Positions 16,863 through 25,687 of a DNA stretch of 64,000 bases are shown here, piece by piece. The DNA is taken from positions 9,402-73,401 of the forward strand of contig SZOR01000006.1 in NCBI GenBank assembly GCA_030263275.1, written 5' to 3'. The notes beneath the pieces were generated by a model. The model did not search any database. It was not told where the DNA came from and saw nothing but the letters and a program-made list of their open reading frames with translations. Source of the DNA: DSNY01 sp016861185. GTDB lineage: Bacteria > Pseudomonadota > Gammaproteobacteria > Burkholderiales > Burkholderiaceae_F. Both the position numbers and the translations under genes were made by a program. The stretch's first letter is position 1; every line of letters starts with the position of its first letter.

Positions 16863-19800
16863 CAGTCGAGGATCTGTCGCCAAGTGCGAACCCGGCCGAG
16901 AGTCGGGAATGTGAACTGCCGTCCGCGGCCGCCGTTAGGATCCCCAACGTTCTGCGAGAACACGTAATAGATCCCCTCGTTTGCTGCAGACGCCCCATTA
17001 CCGCGATTCAGGAGCGTCAGCATGCCCAACGAGCCGGGCATCTGAATTGCACCCGATCCCGCGTCGGCAAAGCTGCGCGTGCCCAGGAAGCTGCCCGTCA
17101 GGTAGTCGAGCCGGTACAGGAACGAGTCGCCTCCCGGACTACAAGGGTCGATAGAAGGAATAAACGACTGCGCGAGCAGGTTGTTCCCAACGGCTGCCGC
17201 GGGAATGACGATACGCTCGCGCGGAGTGACGACGGCTGCACTGCTCGTGTCCACCGCCGTTCCGGCGACGCCGTAGCGTACGCCGAGGTCCAGATACCAG
17301 CCGCGCTTGCCAGCGCTGTAGTTCACCGGGAAGTTGGTCAGCCGGTAATTGGTCGGCTCGTCGCCCGCGATCGAGGGATCGAACACGTCCTTCTGCGTGA
17401 TTGCCTGCTGCACCATGTCCGTGCCACTACGGAAATTGGCATCGAGCGGAGCGGCCGAAGGTTTGTCCCAGACGCCGTACAGCGTCTGGACCTCCGTGTT
17501 GTCCTTGTCGCCCGGCGAAAAAAGCTTCCCGGTGCCGAACATCACCATCCGGCCACCGTTGGGATGTCGCCGCAGCAACGGCTGCGCGAAGATCGGCTGG
17601 CGCTGACCCGCGAGATTGCGCGCCTGGAACAGCGGCTGGCCGCCGAGCGCGACGTTCCACGACGCCGGGTCGGTGCTGCTCAGATCGAATTTCCAGAGAT
17701 TGCCGCGCAGGTCGCCGGCATACACGCCGATCAACTGCTGGTTGGCGTCGAACGCGGGGGCGGGCGTACTCAGGCCGTTCGGATTCGAGCTGTCGCCGTC
17801 ACCGGTGTCGATGATGCGGATCGGATTGCCGGTTTCGAGGTCGACGATGAACAGTGCCGCGCGCTTGTTGTCGCTCTCCGGACCATTGCCAAACACGCCG
17901 ACCCACTTACCGTTCTTCGCGCGGGCGGTGAACGCCGGCCCGAACACGTGCCCGAGGTATTGATAGCTCGAACTCGACAGCGAGGCTTCGTCGAGGTCCC
18001 ACATGATGTTGCCGGCGCCGAGCGTCGCAGGGTCGGTCGCATCGATCGCGAACACCGAACGCCCGCCCGCGCCGAGCGAGCCGATGACGACCGTCCGCCA
18101 CGACGGCGAGCCGATCCCGTTCGGCGCGATGTACGCATCGCCCGAGGCCGGCACGCCGTCGACGAAGTAGCGGTGCGCGTAGTCGGGCCGCGTCAGCTCG
18201 GGCAGGTTGCGGATGATCGAGCGCGGCACGTACGCGAACACCTCCACGCCCGTGTCGGCGTTGAACGCGTGGAACATGCCGGCGTTGGATCCGAGCCAGA
18301 TCAAAGGCGTCCGGCCGGGAACCGTGCTCGTACCCGTGTTCGCCCGAACGAAGGCTTGGTAGGTGTCGCGGCCTGGAGTACCGGAGGGCAACAGGTCGAG
18401 CGCAAAGTCGTCGTCCTTCACGTACAGCGGGCTTGAATTGACGATGGAACCGAGCACGTTGCTATTCGCACCGCGCGGGCGGTCGCGCAGGTTGCCCGGC
18501 GGGACCGCGCTGCGCTCCTTGCTGCGGTCGCCGCGCAGGTAGTTGATCACGTCGGCAGCGGTCGCGGACGGATTGCTGCTCAGTTCGGCCATCTGCGACG
18601 ACGAAACCCCCGTCGATCCGCTTTCCGGCACGAAGTCGACGCGCGACCCGTCGGGGCGCAGCGTGAAGATCCGCCGCGCGTTGGGTGCGGGCAGTTGGTC
18701 GGAAGCCCGCCACAGCCACCGGTTGCCGCCGAAGTCCTTGAACTGCAGCGTTGCTGGATCGATCTCGCGGCGATAGAGGTTGCCGGTCCAGGTTCCCTGC
18801 GAGAACTCGGTAGTGAACACACCGTTGCCCACATCCAGAAACGCCGTCGTCGCCGTGGCGGCAGAGCCGCTGTTCGCGCGCTCGATGATCTCGCGCAGCG
18901 CCTGTGCCAAGCGTGCCGACAGTTCCTGCGGATCGTTGGCAACGAGCAGCCGCCCTCGACTGTTGATGGCCGCGTGCCACAGGTCGTCCGCCGCGGACGG
19001 CGTCAGAATGTTGACCGCAGGCCAGTTATCGGCACCCGAATCGAGACTGTTCAGGAAGGTGTCGCCTTGGCCGGTCTTTTCACCCACCAATGCCAACGCT
19101 ACCGCCATGATTGAGAGGTTCTGCCAGAACGCCGGATTGGCCGTGCTGGGTGCCACGATGTTCGGCATGCCGGGCTGAAGATCCCGGTACCAGAAGTACA
19201 TCGCGATGTCTGCAAGCGTTTGCGCCTCCGAACCGACATAGCGGCTGTTGTTCGTATTGTCGAGCCCGTTCGTGAATGTTCCCGTCTTCATCGTCGGGTC
19301 GAACTGATAGCACGACGGACCGCTTGCGACTCCAGGAGGGCAGATCAACGGGCCCGTGGTGTTGTCGGCGTTCTGCACACCGGCCGGTAACCCGCTGAAA
19401 AGCCCCGAGCGGCTCTCGTTCCAGTAACCGTCGGTCGAATAAACGTGGTAGCTCTGCCGGCAGGCGGCGAATTGCCCGTCGTTGGAGCCGGGATTGTTGG
19501 CCCACGGGCCGTTGGGGTGCGGCCCGCTGCCGTTGGTCCACGCGAAGTAATCGCCGACCTGATACAGCGCGCGCCCCGACGGCGTGTTGCCGCCGACGTC
19601 GTGGTTGTTCAGGGTGTTGAAGAAGACTTGGCGATGCGCACCGGAAAATGCGCGCACGCCGAGCCTGACCGTGTTCGACGAGAACCCGTCGACCGTGGTC
19701 GTGCCGTTATTGATGGTCCCCAGTCCGACACGGAATCCGCTGCCGAGAGCAGCCATTGCGTGGCCCATCGCTCCGCGCGCCAGCAGCGTGCGCGAGCGGT

Positions 19801-20728
19801 AGTACTGGAACCAGTTGGCGAAGTTCTGGATCTCAGCCGCGTAGTCGCACGTTGTGAGTCCCGAGGCCGTCGAAGTGGTGCACCCTGGATCGTCGCGTTG
19901 GTTCGGCGTCGGAATCGAGAATGTCGCTGTCGGCACGACGGCCACGCGCGTATAACAATCGATATCGCCGGCCGTACCGTCGCAGCCCGCATTCAGCGCG
20001 CTGAATACGTAGTAGATAGCAAAGGTTGGCCCGATCGTTGTGGAGGGCGGATAGTTGATGGAGAAGATCGGCGTCGGAGGCGGCGTCGAGGGCGCTGCGA
20101 ACGGCGGCTGTACGACAGCGGCCGTGTAGCTGCCCGAAAATGCAGGCTCTCCGCTGTTCGCCGGCGTGCCGTTGACGCCGCCGTTGATGGTGCCCGACAC
20201 AAGATTCAGCCCGCCGCGCGAGGGGTGGTAGGGATTGAACAGCGCGTTGCTCGGGTTGGCGTCGGTGAAGGGATTGCCGTTGACGTCATTGCCCGTCCAC
20301 GGCCGATACCGCAGCCGCGGGTTGTAGTACATGAGGTTCTGCGACGCCGATCGGGCGCGCGCCACCTCGATCGTATGCGCGAAGCCCTGGAACGTGCGGC
20401 TACCCGTCAGGCTCGTATTGGGACCGCCATCGCCGGTGGCTGCAAACGGCGAGGTCAGTGGAACGGGGAACAGGCGATCGGCGATCGGGAAACCGGGACT
20501 GTCCGGCAAATACTCCGCCGTCATCGACCCTGAGTTGTCGACGGTCACAAAGACGTTCGGATCCGGTTGTCGCTGCAGGTACTGCGGCTCCTGCGCAAGC
20601 GACGCGGGCGGCGTCGTCGGCGCACCGAATGCCGACGGCACCCAGGCCATCCCAAAGCAAAAGCCCAGGCTGTGTGCAACGACAAGCCGTCCTAGCCGGA
20701 GCAGGAATAGCCACGTGCTTCGTCTCAT
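16862..20728 (-). CDS. pilY1: PilY1-family type IV pilus tip protein (copy B, no calcium loop)
   Basis: 1288 residues. A hydrophobic signal region (~residues 7-36) is followed by a vWA-like region with MIDAS D64-N-S-G-S68 and the PilC/PilY1 beta-propeller (blocks YAHRYFVDG, VFAIDATDP, GDLRGNLWKFDLS). At the place of copy A's calcium loop it has DANQQLIG (from D994): the third and fourth acidic ligands are gone. The start has GAGAGG upstream. It is preceded by pilX2 (22-bp gap) and followed by pilE2. It is likely a second tip adhesin with different control or ligand specificity; that last point is inference. Confidence 0.92.
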   Translation of the reverse strand: MRRSTWLFLLRLGRLVVAHSLGFCFGMAWVPSAFGAPTTPPASLAQEPQYLQRQPDPNVFVTVDNSGSMTAEYLPDSPGFPIADRLFPVPLTSPFAATGDGGPNTSLTGSRTFQGFAHTIEVARARSASQNLMYYNPRLRYRPWTGNDVNGNPFTDANPSNALFNPYHPSRGGLNLVSGTINGGVNGTPANSGEPAFSGSYTAAVVQPPFAAPSTPPPTPIFSINYPPSTTIGPTFAIYYVFSALNAGCDGTAGDIDCYTRVAVVPTATFSIPTPNQRDDPGCTTSTASGLTTCDYAAEIQNFANWFQYYRSRTLLARGAMGHAMAALGSGFRVGLGTINNGTTTVDGFSSNTVRLGVRAFSGAHRQVFFNTLNNHDVGGNTPSGRALYQVGDYFAWTNGSGPHPNGPWANNPGSNDGQFAACRQSYHVYSTDGYWNESRSGLFSGLPAGVQNADNTTGPLICPPGVASGPSCYQFDPTMKTGTFTNGLDNTNNSRYVGSEAQTLADIAMYFWYRDLQPGMPNIVAPSTANPAFWQNLSIMAVALALVGEKTGQGDTFLNSLDSGADNWPAVNILTPSAADDLWHAAINSRGRLLVANDPQELSARLAQALREIIERANSGSAATATTAFLDVGNGVFTTEFSQGTWTGNLYRREIDPATLQFKDFGGNRWLWRASDQLPAPNARRIFTLRPDGSRVDFVPESGSTGVSSSQMAELSSNPSATAADVINYLRGDRSKERSAVPPGNLRDRPRGANSNVLGSIVNSSPLYVKDDDFALDLLPSGTPGRDTYQAFVRANTGTSTVPGRTPLIWLGSNAGMFHAFNADTGVEVFAYVPRSIIRNLPELTRPDYAHRYFVDGVPASGDAYIAPNGIGSPSWRTVVIGSLGAGGRSVFAIDATDPATLGAGNIMWDLDEASLSSSSYQYLGHVFGPAFTARAKNGKWVGVFGNGPESDNKRAALFIVDLETGNPIRIIDTGDGDSSNPNGLSTPAPAFDANQQLIGVYAGDLRGNLWKFDLSSTDPASWNVALGGQPLFQARNLAGQRQPIFAQPLLRRHPNGGRMVMFGTGKLFSPGDKDNTEVQTLYGVWDKPSAAPLDANFRSGTDMVQQAITQKDVFDPSIAGDEPTNYRLTNFPVNYSAGKRGWYLDLGVRYGVAGTAVDTSSAAVVTPRERIVIPAAAVGNNLLAQSFIPSIDPCSPGGDSFLYRLDYLTGSFLGTRSFADAGSGAIQMPGSLGMLTLLNRGNGASAANEGIYYVFSQNVGDPNGGRGRQFTFPTLGRVRTWRQILD

Positions 20729-20750
20729 GCGATACCTCTCAGGCCGCCGG

Positions 20751-21296
20751 TCAGGGCGCGGCGAACGCGTTGGGCGGCCGCAACTGGCTCTGCACACGCG
20801 CGCGGAAGTTCGTCTGCGTGTTGTCGCCGAATCCCTGCGCCGTCACGACGTACACCCGCGGGCGCGTGTCCTTCGGAAACTTGAGTGCATCACCGCCACC
20901 GAGCGACTCTTCGATCATGCATCGCGGCTGCGCGATACCCGGGGGCACCACGGGCGGTGCGATCGCACGTGTGGCGTCGCTCCAGTTCGCCGAGACGCGC
21001 CAAGCGTCGCCGAGGAGAGACGCCTCCGGAAACCTGATGTCCTCCACCTTGATCGCGCCGGTCGGATCCTGGCCGGTCCACGCGATCTCCTCGCAGTGGC
21101 GCAGCGCGAGCTCGGCCGTCTCGAAACCGACCGCAGCAGACCGCAGGTTCGCTGCAATGCGTTCCTCGGTGGTCACACCGCGGATCGCCACCACCGCCAA
21201 CAGCGTGACCATGACGAGCATCACCAGGCTCAGCGGCAGCACGATGCCGCGGCCATGGCGAAGATTGATTCCGTTGCACCTCATGTTGGCCCTCAT
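20751..21296 (-). CDS. pilX: Type IV minor pilin PilX (operon B)
   Basis: 181 residues. The leader ends HGRG, followed by a hydrophobic helix starting IVLPLSLVMLVMVTLL, without Glu at +5 as in PilX/GspK proteins. The PilX signature ERIAANLRSAAVGFETAELALRHCE is present (positions ~46-70). The start overlaps the pilW2 stop as ATGA. It should sit at the pilus tip under PilY1 copy B. Confidence 0.88.
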   Translation of the reverse strand: MRANMRCNGINLRHGRGIVLPLSLVMLVMVTLLAVVAIRGVTTEERIAANLRSAAVGFETAELALRHCEEIAWTGQDPTGAIKVEDIRFPEASLLGDAWRVSANWSDATRAIAPPVVPPGIAQPRCMIEESLGGGDALKFPKDTRPRVYVVTAQGFGDNTQTNFRARVQSQLRPPNAFAAP

Positions 21297-22144
21297 AGCA
21301 CGCGATTGCGCAGCGTCACGACCTGCGTGAAGGTGCGACGCAGCCGGCCGTCGTTCGGATACGCGTTACCCCGGCAGTCGACGCCCGCCTGCGCGGCAGT
21401 GCTCAGGCCGGCGCTTTCCGATACGACTAGCACGCACAGCTCGACGCCGAGCACGCGGCCCCACTGCGCCGCCGTCCAACCGACGGCCGACTGCGGATCG
21501 ACGATCTGTTCGGTGCGCGAAAACGGGTCGCCCACTCGCAGCCGGATCTGCAGGTCCTCGACGTTCGGAACAAGCGGCGCCGCGACGAGGCCGCCGACGC
21601 CCGCGCTGTTGCCGGCGCACATCAGCGTCGGCACGCCGTTGCTGATGGCGATGTAGAAGCGGTTCCGCGCCTCGCGCTGGCCTCCGACTTCCGGCACTTC
21701 GACGCCGAGGCAGTCGCGGTTGTCCCCGCTGCCCGCCGTCGTCGCATCACCCACCACGTAGGCGACGCGCAGCGCATCAGGCTGTAGTGGATCGTTGTTG
21801 CAGGCTGGGGTCGCGTCTACCGGAAGCGCGACCGGATTCGCGAAGCCACCCGAGCAGACGCGCAGCGCCTCGCCGACGAAGTTCGATGGATTGCCGACCA
21901 GCCAGAAGTCCGACGAGTTGATCTGGCCGTAGCCGGCCATGCGCAACTGATACGCCAGGCGGTCGAGCGCGAGCTGCCCGGCCGCCTGCATGCGCTGGAC
22001 GTCGGCGCTGGCGCGGTAGGTCTGTCGGTTCGCGCCGTAGATGCTGATCACGCCGGCCGTGATCATCAGGCCGATCGTGATCGCGATCATCACTTCGATC
22101 AGCGTGCGGCCCCTTTGCGGCCGCGCCAGTCGACGCACCCTCAT
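21293..22144 (-). CDS. pilW: Type IV minor pilin PilW (operon B)
   Basis: 283 residues, about 90 shorter than the operon A PilW. The leader MRVRRLARPQRG is followed by RTLIEVMIAITIG: Glu at +5 is kept but +1 is Arg, unusual for a pilin. The block AGQLALDRLAYQLRMAGYG and the tail FTQVVTLRNRVL mark it as PilW. It overlaps pilV2 and pilX2 by ATGA at both ends. Confidence 0.9.
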   Translation of the reverse strand: MRVRRLARPQRGRTLIEVMIAITIGLMITAGVISIYGANRQTYRASADVQRMQAAGQLALDRLAYQLRMAGYGQINSSDFWLVGNPSNFVGEALRVCSGGFANPVALPVDATPACNNDPLQPDALRVAYVVGDATTAGSGDNRDCLGVEVPEVGGQREARNRFYIAISNGVPTLMCAGNSAGVGGLVAAPLVPNVEDLQIRLRVGDPFSRTEQIVDPQSAVGWTAAQWGRVLGVELCVLVVSESAGLSTAAQAGVDCRGNAYPNDGRLRRTFTQVVTLRNRVL

Positions 22145-22722
22145 GGCCGCACCACGATGCGCATGCATTCGACCTCCGGTGGAACCGCGAAGCCGAGAGC
22201 CAGGCCGTTGCACGAAGAGGCGAGCAGCGCGTTGCCGAGCGCGTCGGTGCGCGCGCGGAAACCCGTTTCCGTCCAAAGCAGCGTGACGTTCCAAGCGCGA
22301 TTGCCCGTGCCGCCGATCGGCGCGACGTGCGCCCAGCCGCCGGGCAGCGTCTGATTGACGCGCGCCACCCAACGGGCGCGGTCGAACTGAGCCTGCTGCG
22401 CCTCATTGCAGACGCCGGCCTCACAGTCGGTTGAGGCCGTCGGCAGTGCAGGCGTTCCGGTCGGGTAGGCGGAAGTGAACGTGTAGTCGACCGGTGGCGT
22501 CAATGTTGCCGGCACGCGGTTTGCGCGCATGCGGTCAGCGAGATCGAGTGCGAGCTGCGTGGCAAGCGCGCGGCCGTGTGCGTCCTTCTGAATCGAAAGC
22601 CCGCGCACCTGCAACCCCGCCAGCCCGAGCAGGCCGACGGCGACGATGACGAGCGCGACCAGCACTTCGATCAGCGTCACACCGCGCACTCGCCGCGGCA
22701 GCGAACAGGTCGTGGTCCTCAT
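22141..22722 (-). CDS. pilV: Type IV minor pilin PilV (operon B)
   Basis: 193 residues. The leader ends RRVRG and is followed by VTLIEVLVALVIVAVGLLGL with Glu at +5. The PilV block (AGLQVRGLSIQKDAHGRAL, then ALDLADRMRANR) follows. Start and stop overlap the neighbouring genes by ATGA. It is about 40 residues longer than operon A PilV, mainly in the C-terminal half. Confidence 0.9.
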   Translation of the reverse strand: MRTTTCSLPRRVRGVTLIEVLVALVIVAVGLLGLAGLQVRGLSIQKDAHGRALATQLALDLADRMRANRVPATLTPPVDYTFTSAYPTGTPALPTASTDCEAGVCNEAQQAQFDRARWVARVNQTLPGGWAHVAPIGGTGNRAWNVTLLWTETGFRARTDALGNALLASSCNGLALGFAVPPEVECMRIVVRP

Positions 22723-23300
22723 ACGCAGGAATCCCAGGTGGTCGAGACGCGTGCACGCCCCGTCGCGTTGATGCACACGGTGCGGCGATTGGCGTTTTCG
22801 GAGCCGGCGACGTTGAAGCGCAGCGGATCCGTCGTGCCCATGGCACCGAGCGGCGTGTTCGCGCTGTCGAACACCGTGCCGTCGCTCGTCACGTAGATGC
22901 CGGTGAGCGCGAGGTTCGGCGTCATGGTGATGCCGGGGGCGCCGGGCGTATGTACGCGGATGATCTCCTCGCCGATATCCCGCGTACCGACCGTCGGACC
23001 GTTGTCGACGTACACGATCCAACCGGTCGTCCACGCGCCGGCCGCGCAGGTCGCACCGGACGCCGTCGGATTGGCTGAGGCACACATGCCGACCCTCGCG
23101 CGCCGCGCCAGCGCCTCGCTGCGCGTGAGGGCCAAGTCGGCGATCAGTTCGTTGACTTCAGTGGCCACGCGGTTGCGGTCGACGAAGGTCGAGAACATCG
23201 GCACGCCGACCGCGAGCAGGATCGCGGAGATGGCGAGCACGACCATCAGCTCGATCAGCGTGACGCCGTGCTCCGTTGAATTGGCGGGCCGAACGGCCAT
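22719..23300 (-). CDS. fimT: GspH/FimT-family minor pseudopilin (operon B)
   Basis: 193 residues. The leader MAVRPANSTEHG is followed by VTLIELMVVLAISAILLAVG (Glu at +5), then NELIADLALTRSEALARRAR and GWIVYVDNGP, as in FimT. The start has GAGGGAG upstream; the longer open frame is shadow. It is the first gene of operon B. Its promoter should lie in the 335-bp gap shared with the divergent pseudopilin gene at 23636. Confidence 0.9.
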   Translation of the reverse strand: MAVRPANSTEHGVTLIELMVVLAISAILLAVGVPMFSTFVDRNRVATEVNELIADLALTRSEALARRARVGMCASANPTASGATCAAGAWTTGWIVYVDNGPTVGTRDIGEEIIRVHTPGAPGITMTPNLALTGIYVTSDGTVFDSANTPLGAMGTTDPLRFNVAGSENANRRTVCINATGRARVSTTWDSCV

Positions 23301-23635
23301 TGCGCGAGCTCCCTCGTTGAAGTGCGCCGGTGCTGCCGGCTCTATTTGCCGGCCGATTATTCCGATGCGTTCCGTCGAAACCGAGAGCAGAAGGACCCGC
23401 CGGTTGGACGCGCCCGACAAGCGGGCCTCAAGCCTCGCGGCGCTAGTTCGGGCGGATGAGTGCTTGGGATCGTTCGAGCGCGTGCACCCTCGCGCGTTTG
23501 CGTTATGTGCTTGTCCGCAAGCGGCGCGGCGCAAATTCGACATGCGCGGCCGCGAGTTTTCGGCAGCCGCGCGTCGGCGCGCTCGCGACAATGCCCCCGC
23601 ATCGCCTTCATCGCTTCGCGCACCGAGAAGACGCC
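23301..23635. other. Divergent intergenic region between two pseudopilin genes
   Basis: 335 bp with no convincing gene. It must hold the promoters of operon B (minus) and of the plus-strand pseudopilin gene. I see the ribosome site of fimT2 but no good -35/-10 pair, repeat or hairpin. Confidence 0.6.
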
Positions 23636-24196
23636 ATGACCCAATTGCCCACCATCAAGCCACGTCCTGGGTTCGCCGAAGGACCGCGGCGCCAGCGCGG
23701 CGTGACCCTGATCGAAACCGCGACGGCTGCGTGCGTCTCGGCCGTGCTCGCAGCCAGCGCACTGCCGTCGATGTCGGCCGCGCTCGACGGCCATCGGCTG
23801 ACCACCGCCACCAATGACCTCGTGCTTGCCGTCAATCTGGCGCGGTCGACCGCGACCGCGCAGCGCACGCGCGTTGTGCTGGCGCCGCGCAGCGGCGCAG
23901 ACTGGACGTCGGGTTGGCGCGTCTTCGTCGACGACAACAACAACGGGAGGCTCGATGCCGGCGAAGCGGTCGTGCGCGAGTTCGACGCCGCACCCACGGG
24001 CCTGTCGATCACGCCGCACTTCGGCTCCTCGTACAGCGGCGCCTATCTGAGTTTCGACAACATGGGCAACTTGCGCCGGCTCGGCTCGGGCGGCTACGTG
24101 CTCGGCCGCCTCGTGCTCGCCATCGGCAGCGACGCGCGTTCGTTGTGCTTCTCGGTGCTGCAGGTGCGCACCGTCCGCGACGACGAGTGCACCTGA
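23636..24196 (+). CDS. GspH/FimT-like pseudopilin, plus strand
   Basis: 186 residues. The leader ends RRQRG and is followed by VTLIETATAACVSAVLAASA. Glu is at +5, but the helix is poor in large hydrophobics compared with its neighbours. The rest is FimT-like: NDLVLAVNLARSTATAQRTR, then GWRVFVDDNNNGRLDAGEAV. It is the fourth FimT-type gene within 9 kb and the only one on the plus strand. It is followed by tRNA-Arg on the other strand. Confidence 0.85.
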   Translation: MTQLPTIKPRPGFAEGPRRQRGVTLIETATAACVSAVLAASALPSMSAALDGHRLTTATNDLVLAVNLARSTATAQRTRVVLAPRSGADWTSGWRVFVDDNNNGRLDAGEAVVREFDAAPTGLSITPHFGSSYSGAYLSFDNMGNLRRLGSGGYVLGRLVLAIGSDARSLCFSVLQVRTVRDDECT

Positions 24197-24235
24197 CACC
24201 AAGCGAAGGCGCCCTGCAACCGAGCGCCGGTGGGA

Positions 24236-24311
24236 TGGCGCGCCTGGCGGGACTCGAACCCACGACCCCTGGCTTCGGAGGCCAGTACTCTATCCACTGA
24301 GCTACAGGCGC
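24236..24311 (-). tRNA. tRNA-Arg (anticodon CCG)
   Basis: A full cloverleaf can be read on the minus strand: acceptor GCGCCTG/CAGGCGC, D arm with AGTGGAT loop, anticodon stem CTGGC/GCCAG with loop CTCCGAA (anticodon CCG, reads CGG), and T arm TGGG...TTCGAGT. The discriminator is G, and the terminal CCA is encoded (24236-24238). Confidence 0.95.
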
Positions 24312-24493
24312 CTGGCTTGCACGCGCTTCGGCGGGCCTTCGCAGCGGCGCGTGCGCCCGCGCGTCGCCTCGGCCGAGAACGGACGCGCGGGGCCGCGAAG
24401 GATACGCCGATCGACTGCGAGCGTCCAACGCGCACGCGCCTCGCGTGCGCCTGTGCTCGCGCCGGCGCACGCGGGCGCGTCGAGGGCCGCGGA

Positions 24494-24499
24494 TATAAT
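24494..24499 (+). promoter_or_regulatory. Possible -10 box (TATAAT) for the triheme cytochrome gene
   Basis: A perfect TATAAT stands out in GC-rich sequence about 80 bp before the cytochrome start codon. The expected -35 position reads GCGGGC, not TTGACA, so a -35-independent or activated promoter would be needed. Confidence 0.35.
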
Positions 24500-24579
24500 C
24501 CTCGCCGCAATTTTTCCCACGCCTTCCATCGTGCGGATGCGCATTGTCGATGCGCAACGATGCCTCCGCGGAGTCCCAC

Positions 24580-25644
24580 ATGTCCGACCAGCACAGCTCG
24601 CCGATCAAGACCCCGCAGCAGTTGATCACCATCGTCGTGCTGGCGTTCGTCGTGCCGGTGCTCATCATCGTGCTGCTGGTCAAGTACGTCGCCGGCGGCA
24701 AGCTGGAGGGCGCGGGCACGGCGTCGATGACGCCGGAGGCCATCGCCGATCGATTGCGGCCCGTCGGCACGGTCGTCCTTGCCGAAGCGGGCGGCGCGCG
24801 TGCGCTGCAGTCGGGCGAGGCGGTCTACCAGCTTGCGTGTGGTGCCTGCCATACGGCCGGTGTGGCGGGCGCGCCCAAGACCGGCGACGCAGGTCAGTGG
24901 TCGGCGCGCCTCGCGCAAGGCTACGACACGCTGGTCAAGCATGCGGTCGAGGGCTTCAAGGGCATGCCGCCGAAGGGGGGCAACGCCGACCTCGATCCGA
25001 TCGAAGTCGCGCGCGCGGTCGTCTACATGGCCAATCGGTCGGGCGGCAAGTTCAAGGAACCCGAGGTCGCCGCGCCCAAACCGGCGGCAGCGAAGTTCGG
25101 CGAGCGCAGCGGCGAGCAGGTCGTCGCCGCCGCGTGCGGCAAGTGTCACGATACGGGCCAGGGCGGCGCGCCGAAGCTCGGCGATTGGACTGCGTGGAAG
25201 CCGCGCGTCGAAATGGGCTTGGCGAAGCTGACCGAAGCGGCGATCAAGGGACACGGCGGCATGCCCGCGCGCGGCGGCATGGCCGAGCTGTCCGACGCCG
25301 AGGTCCGGCGTGCGATCGAGCATATGTTCAACGTCGGCAAGCAGTCGGCGCCTGCCTTGGCGGCCGCCGCCGCGGCCGCGCCCGCAGCAGCCAAGGTCGA
25401 CGCGGCGGCCGGCAAGAAGCTCTACGACAGCGCGTGCATGGCCTGCCATGCGACGGGTGTAGCCGGTGCGCCCAAGTTCGGCGACAAGACCGCGTGGGCA
25501 TCACGGCTGCAGACCGGCCTCGACGCGCTGACCGCGAGCGTGATCAAGGGCAAGGGCGCGATGCCGCCGAAAGGCGCGGCGCCGACCGCCACGGACGCCG
25601 AACTGCGCGCCGCCGTCGAGTACATGATCGCCGCCGTCAAGTAA
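24580..25644 (+). CDS. Membrane-anchored triheme c-type cytochrome (three cytochrome c5-like domains)
   Basis: 354 residues. An N-terminal membrane helix (~residues 15-37) is not obviously cleaved. Three class I heme domains follow with CGACH (87-91), CGKCH (186-190) and CMACH (286-290). Each is followed about 40 residues later by a distal-Met loop (MPPKGG at 129, MPARGG at 228, MPPKGA at 328). Ala/Pro linkers join the domains. It is predicted to be a periplasmic electron carrier tethered to the inner membrane. GGAG sits six bases before this ATG, so I prefer it to an upstream in-frame ATG. The gene is monocistronic by position, and the redox partner is unknown. Confidence 0.9.
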   Translation: MSDQHSSPIKTPQQLITIVVLAFVVPVLIIVLLVKYVAGGKLEGAGTASMTPEAIADRLRPVGTVVLAEAGGARALQSGEAVYQLACGACHTAGVAGAPKTGDAGQWSARLAQGYDTLVKHAVEGFKGMPPKGGNADLDPIEVARAVVYMANRSGGKFKEPEVAAPKPAAAKFGERSGEQVVAAACGKCHDTGQGGAPKLGDWTAWKPRVEMGLAKLTEAAIKGHGGMPARGGMAELSDAEVRRAIEHMFNVGKQSAPALAAAAAAAPAAAKVDAAAGKKLYDSACMACHATGVAGAPKFGDKTAWASRLQTGLDALTASVIKGKGAMPPKGAAPTATDAELRAAVEYMIAAVK

Positions 25645-25687
25645 ACGCCGCGCACTGCGCTTCGGCTGAACAGCGCGGGCCGCTGGA

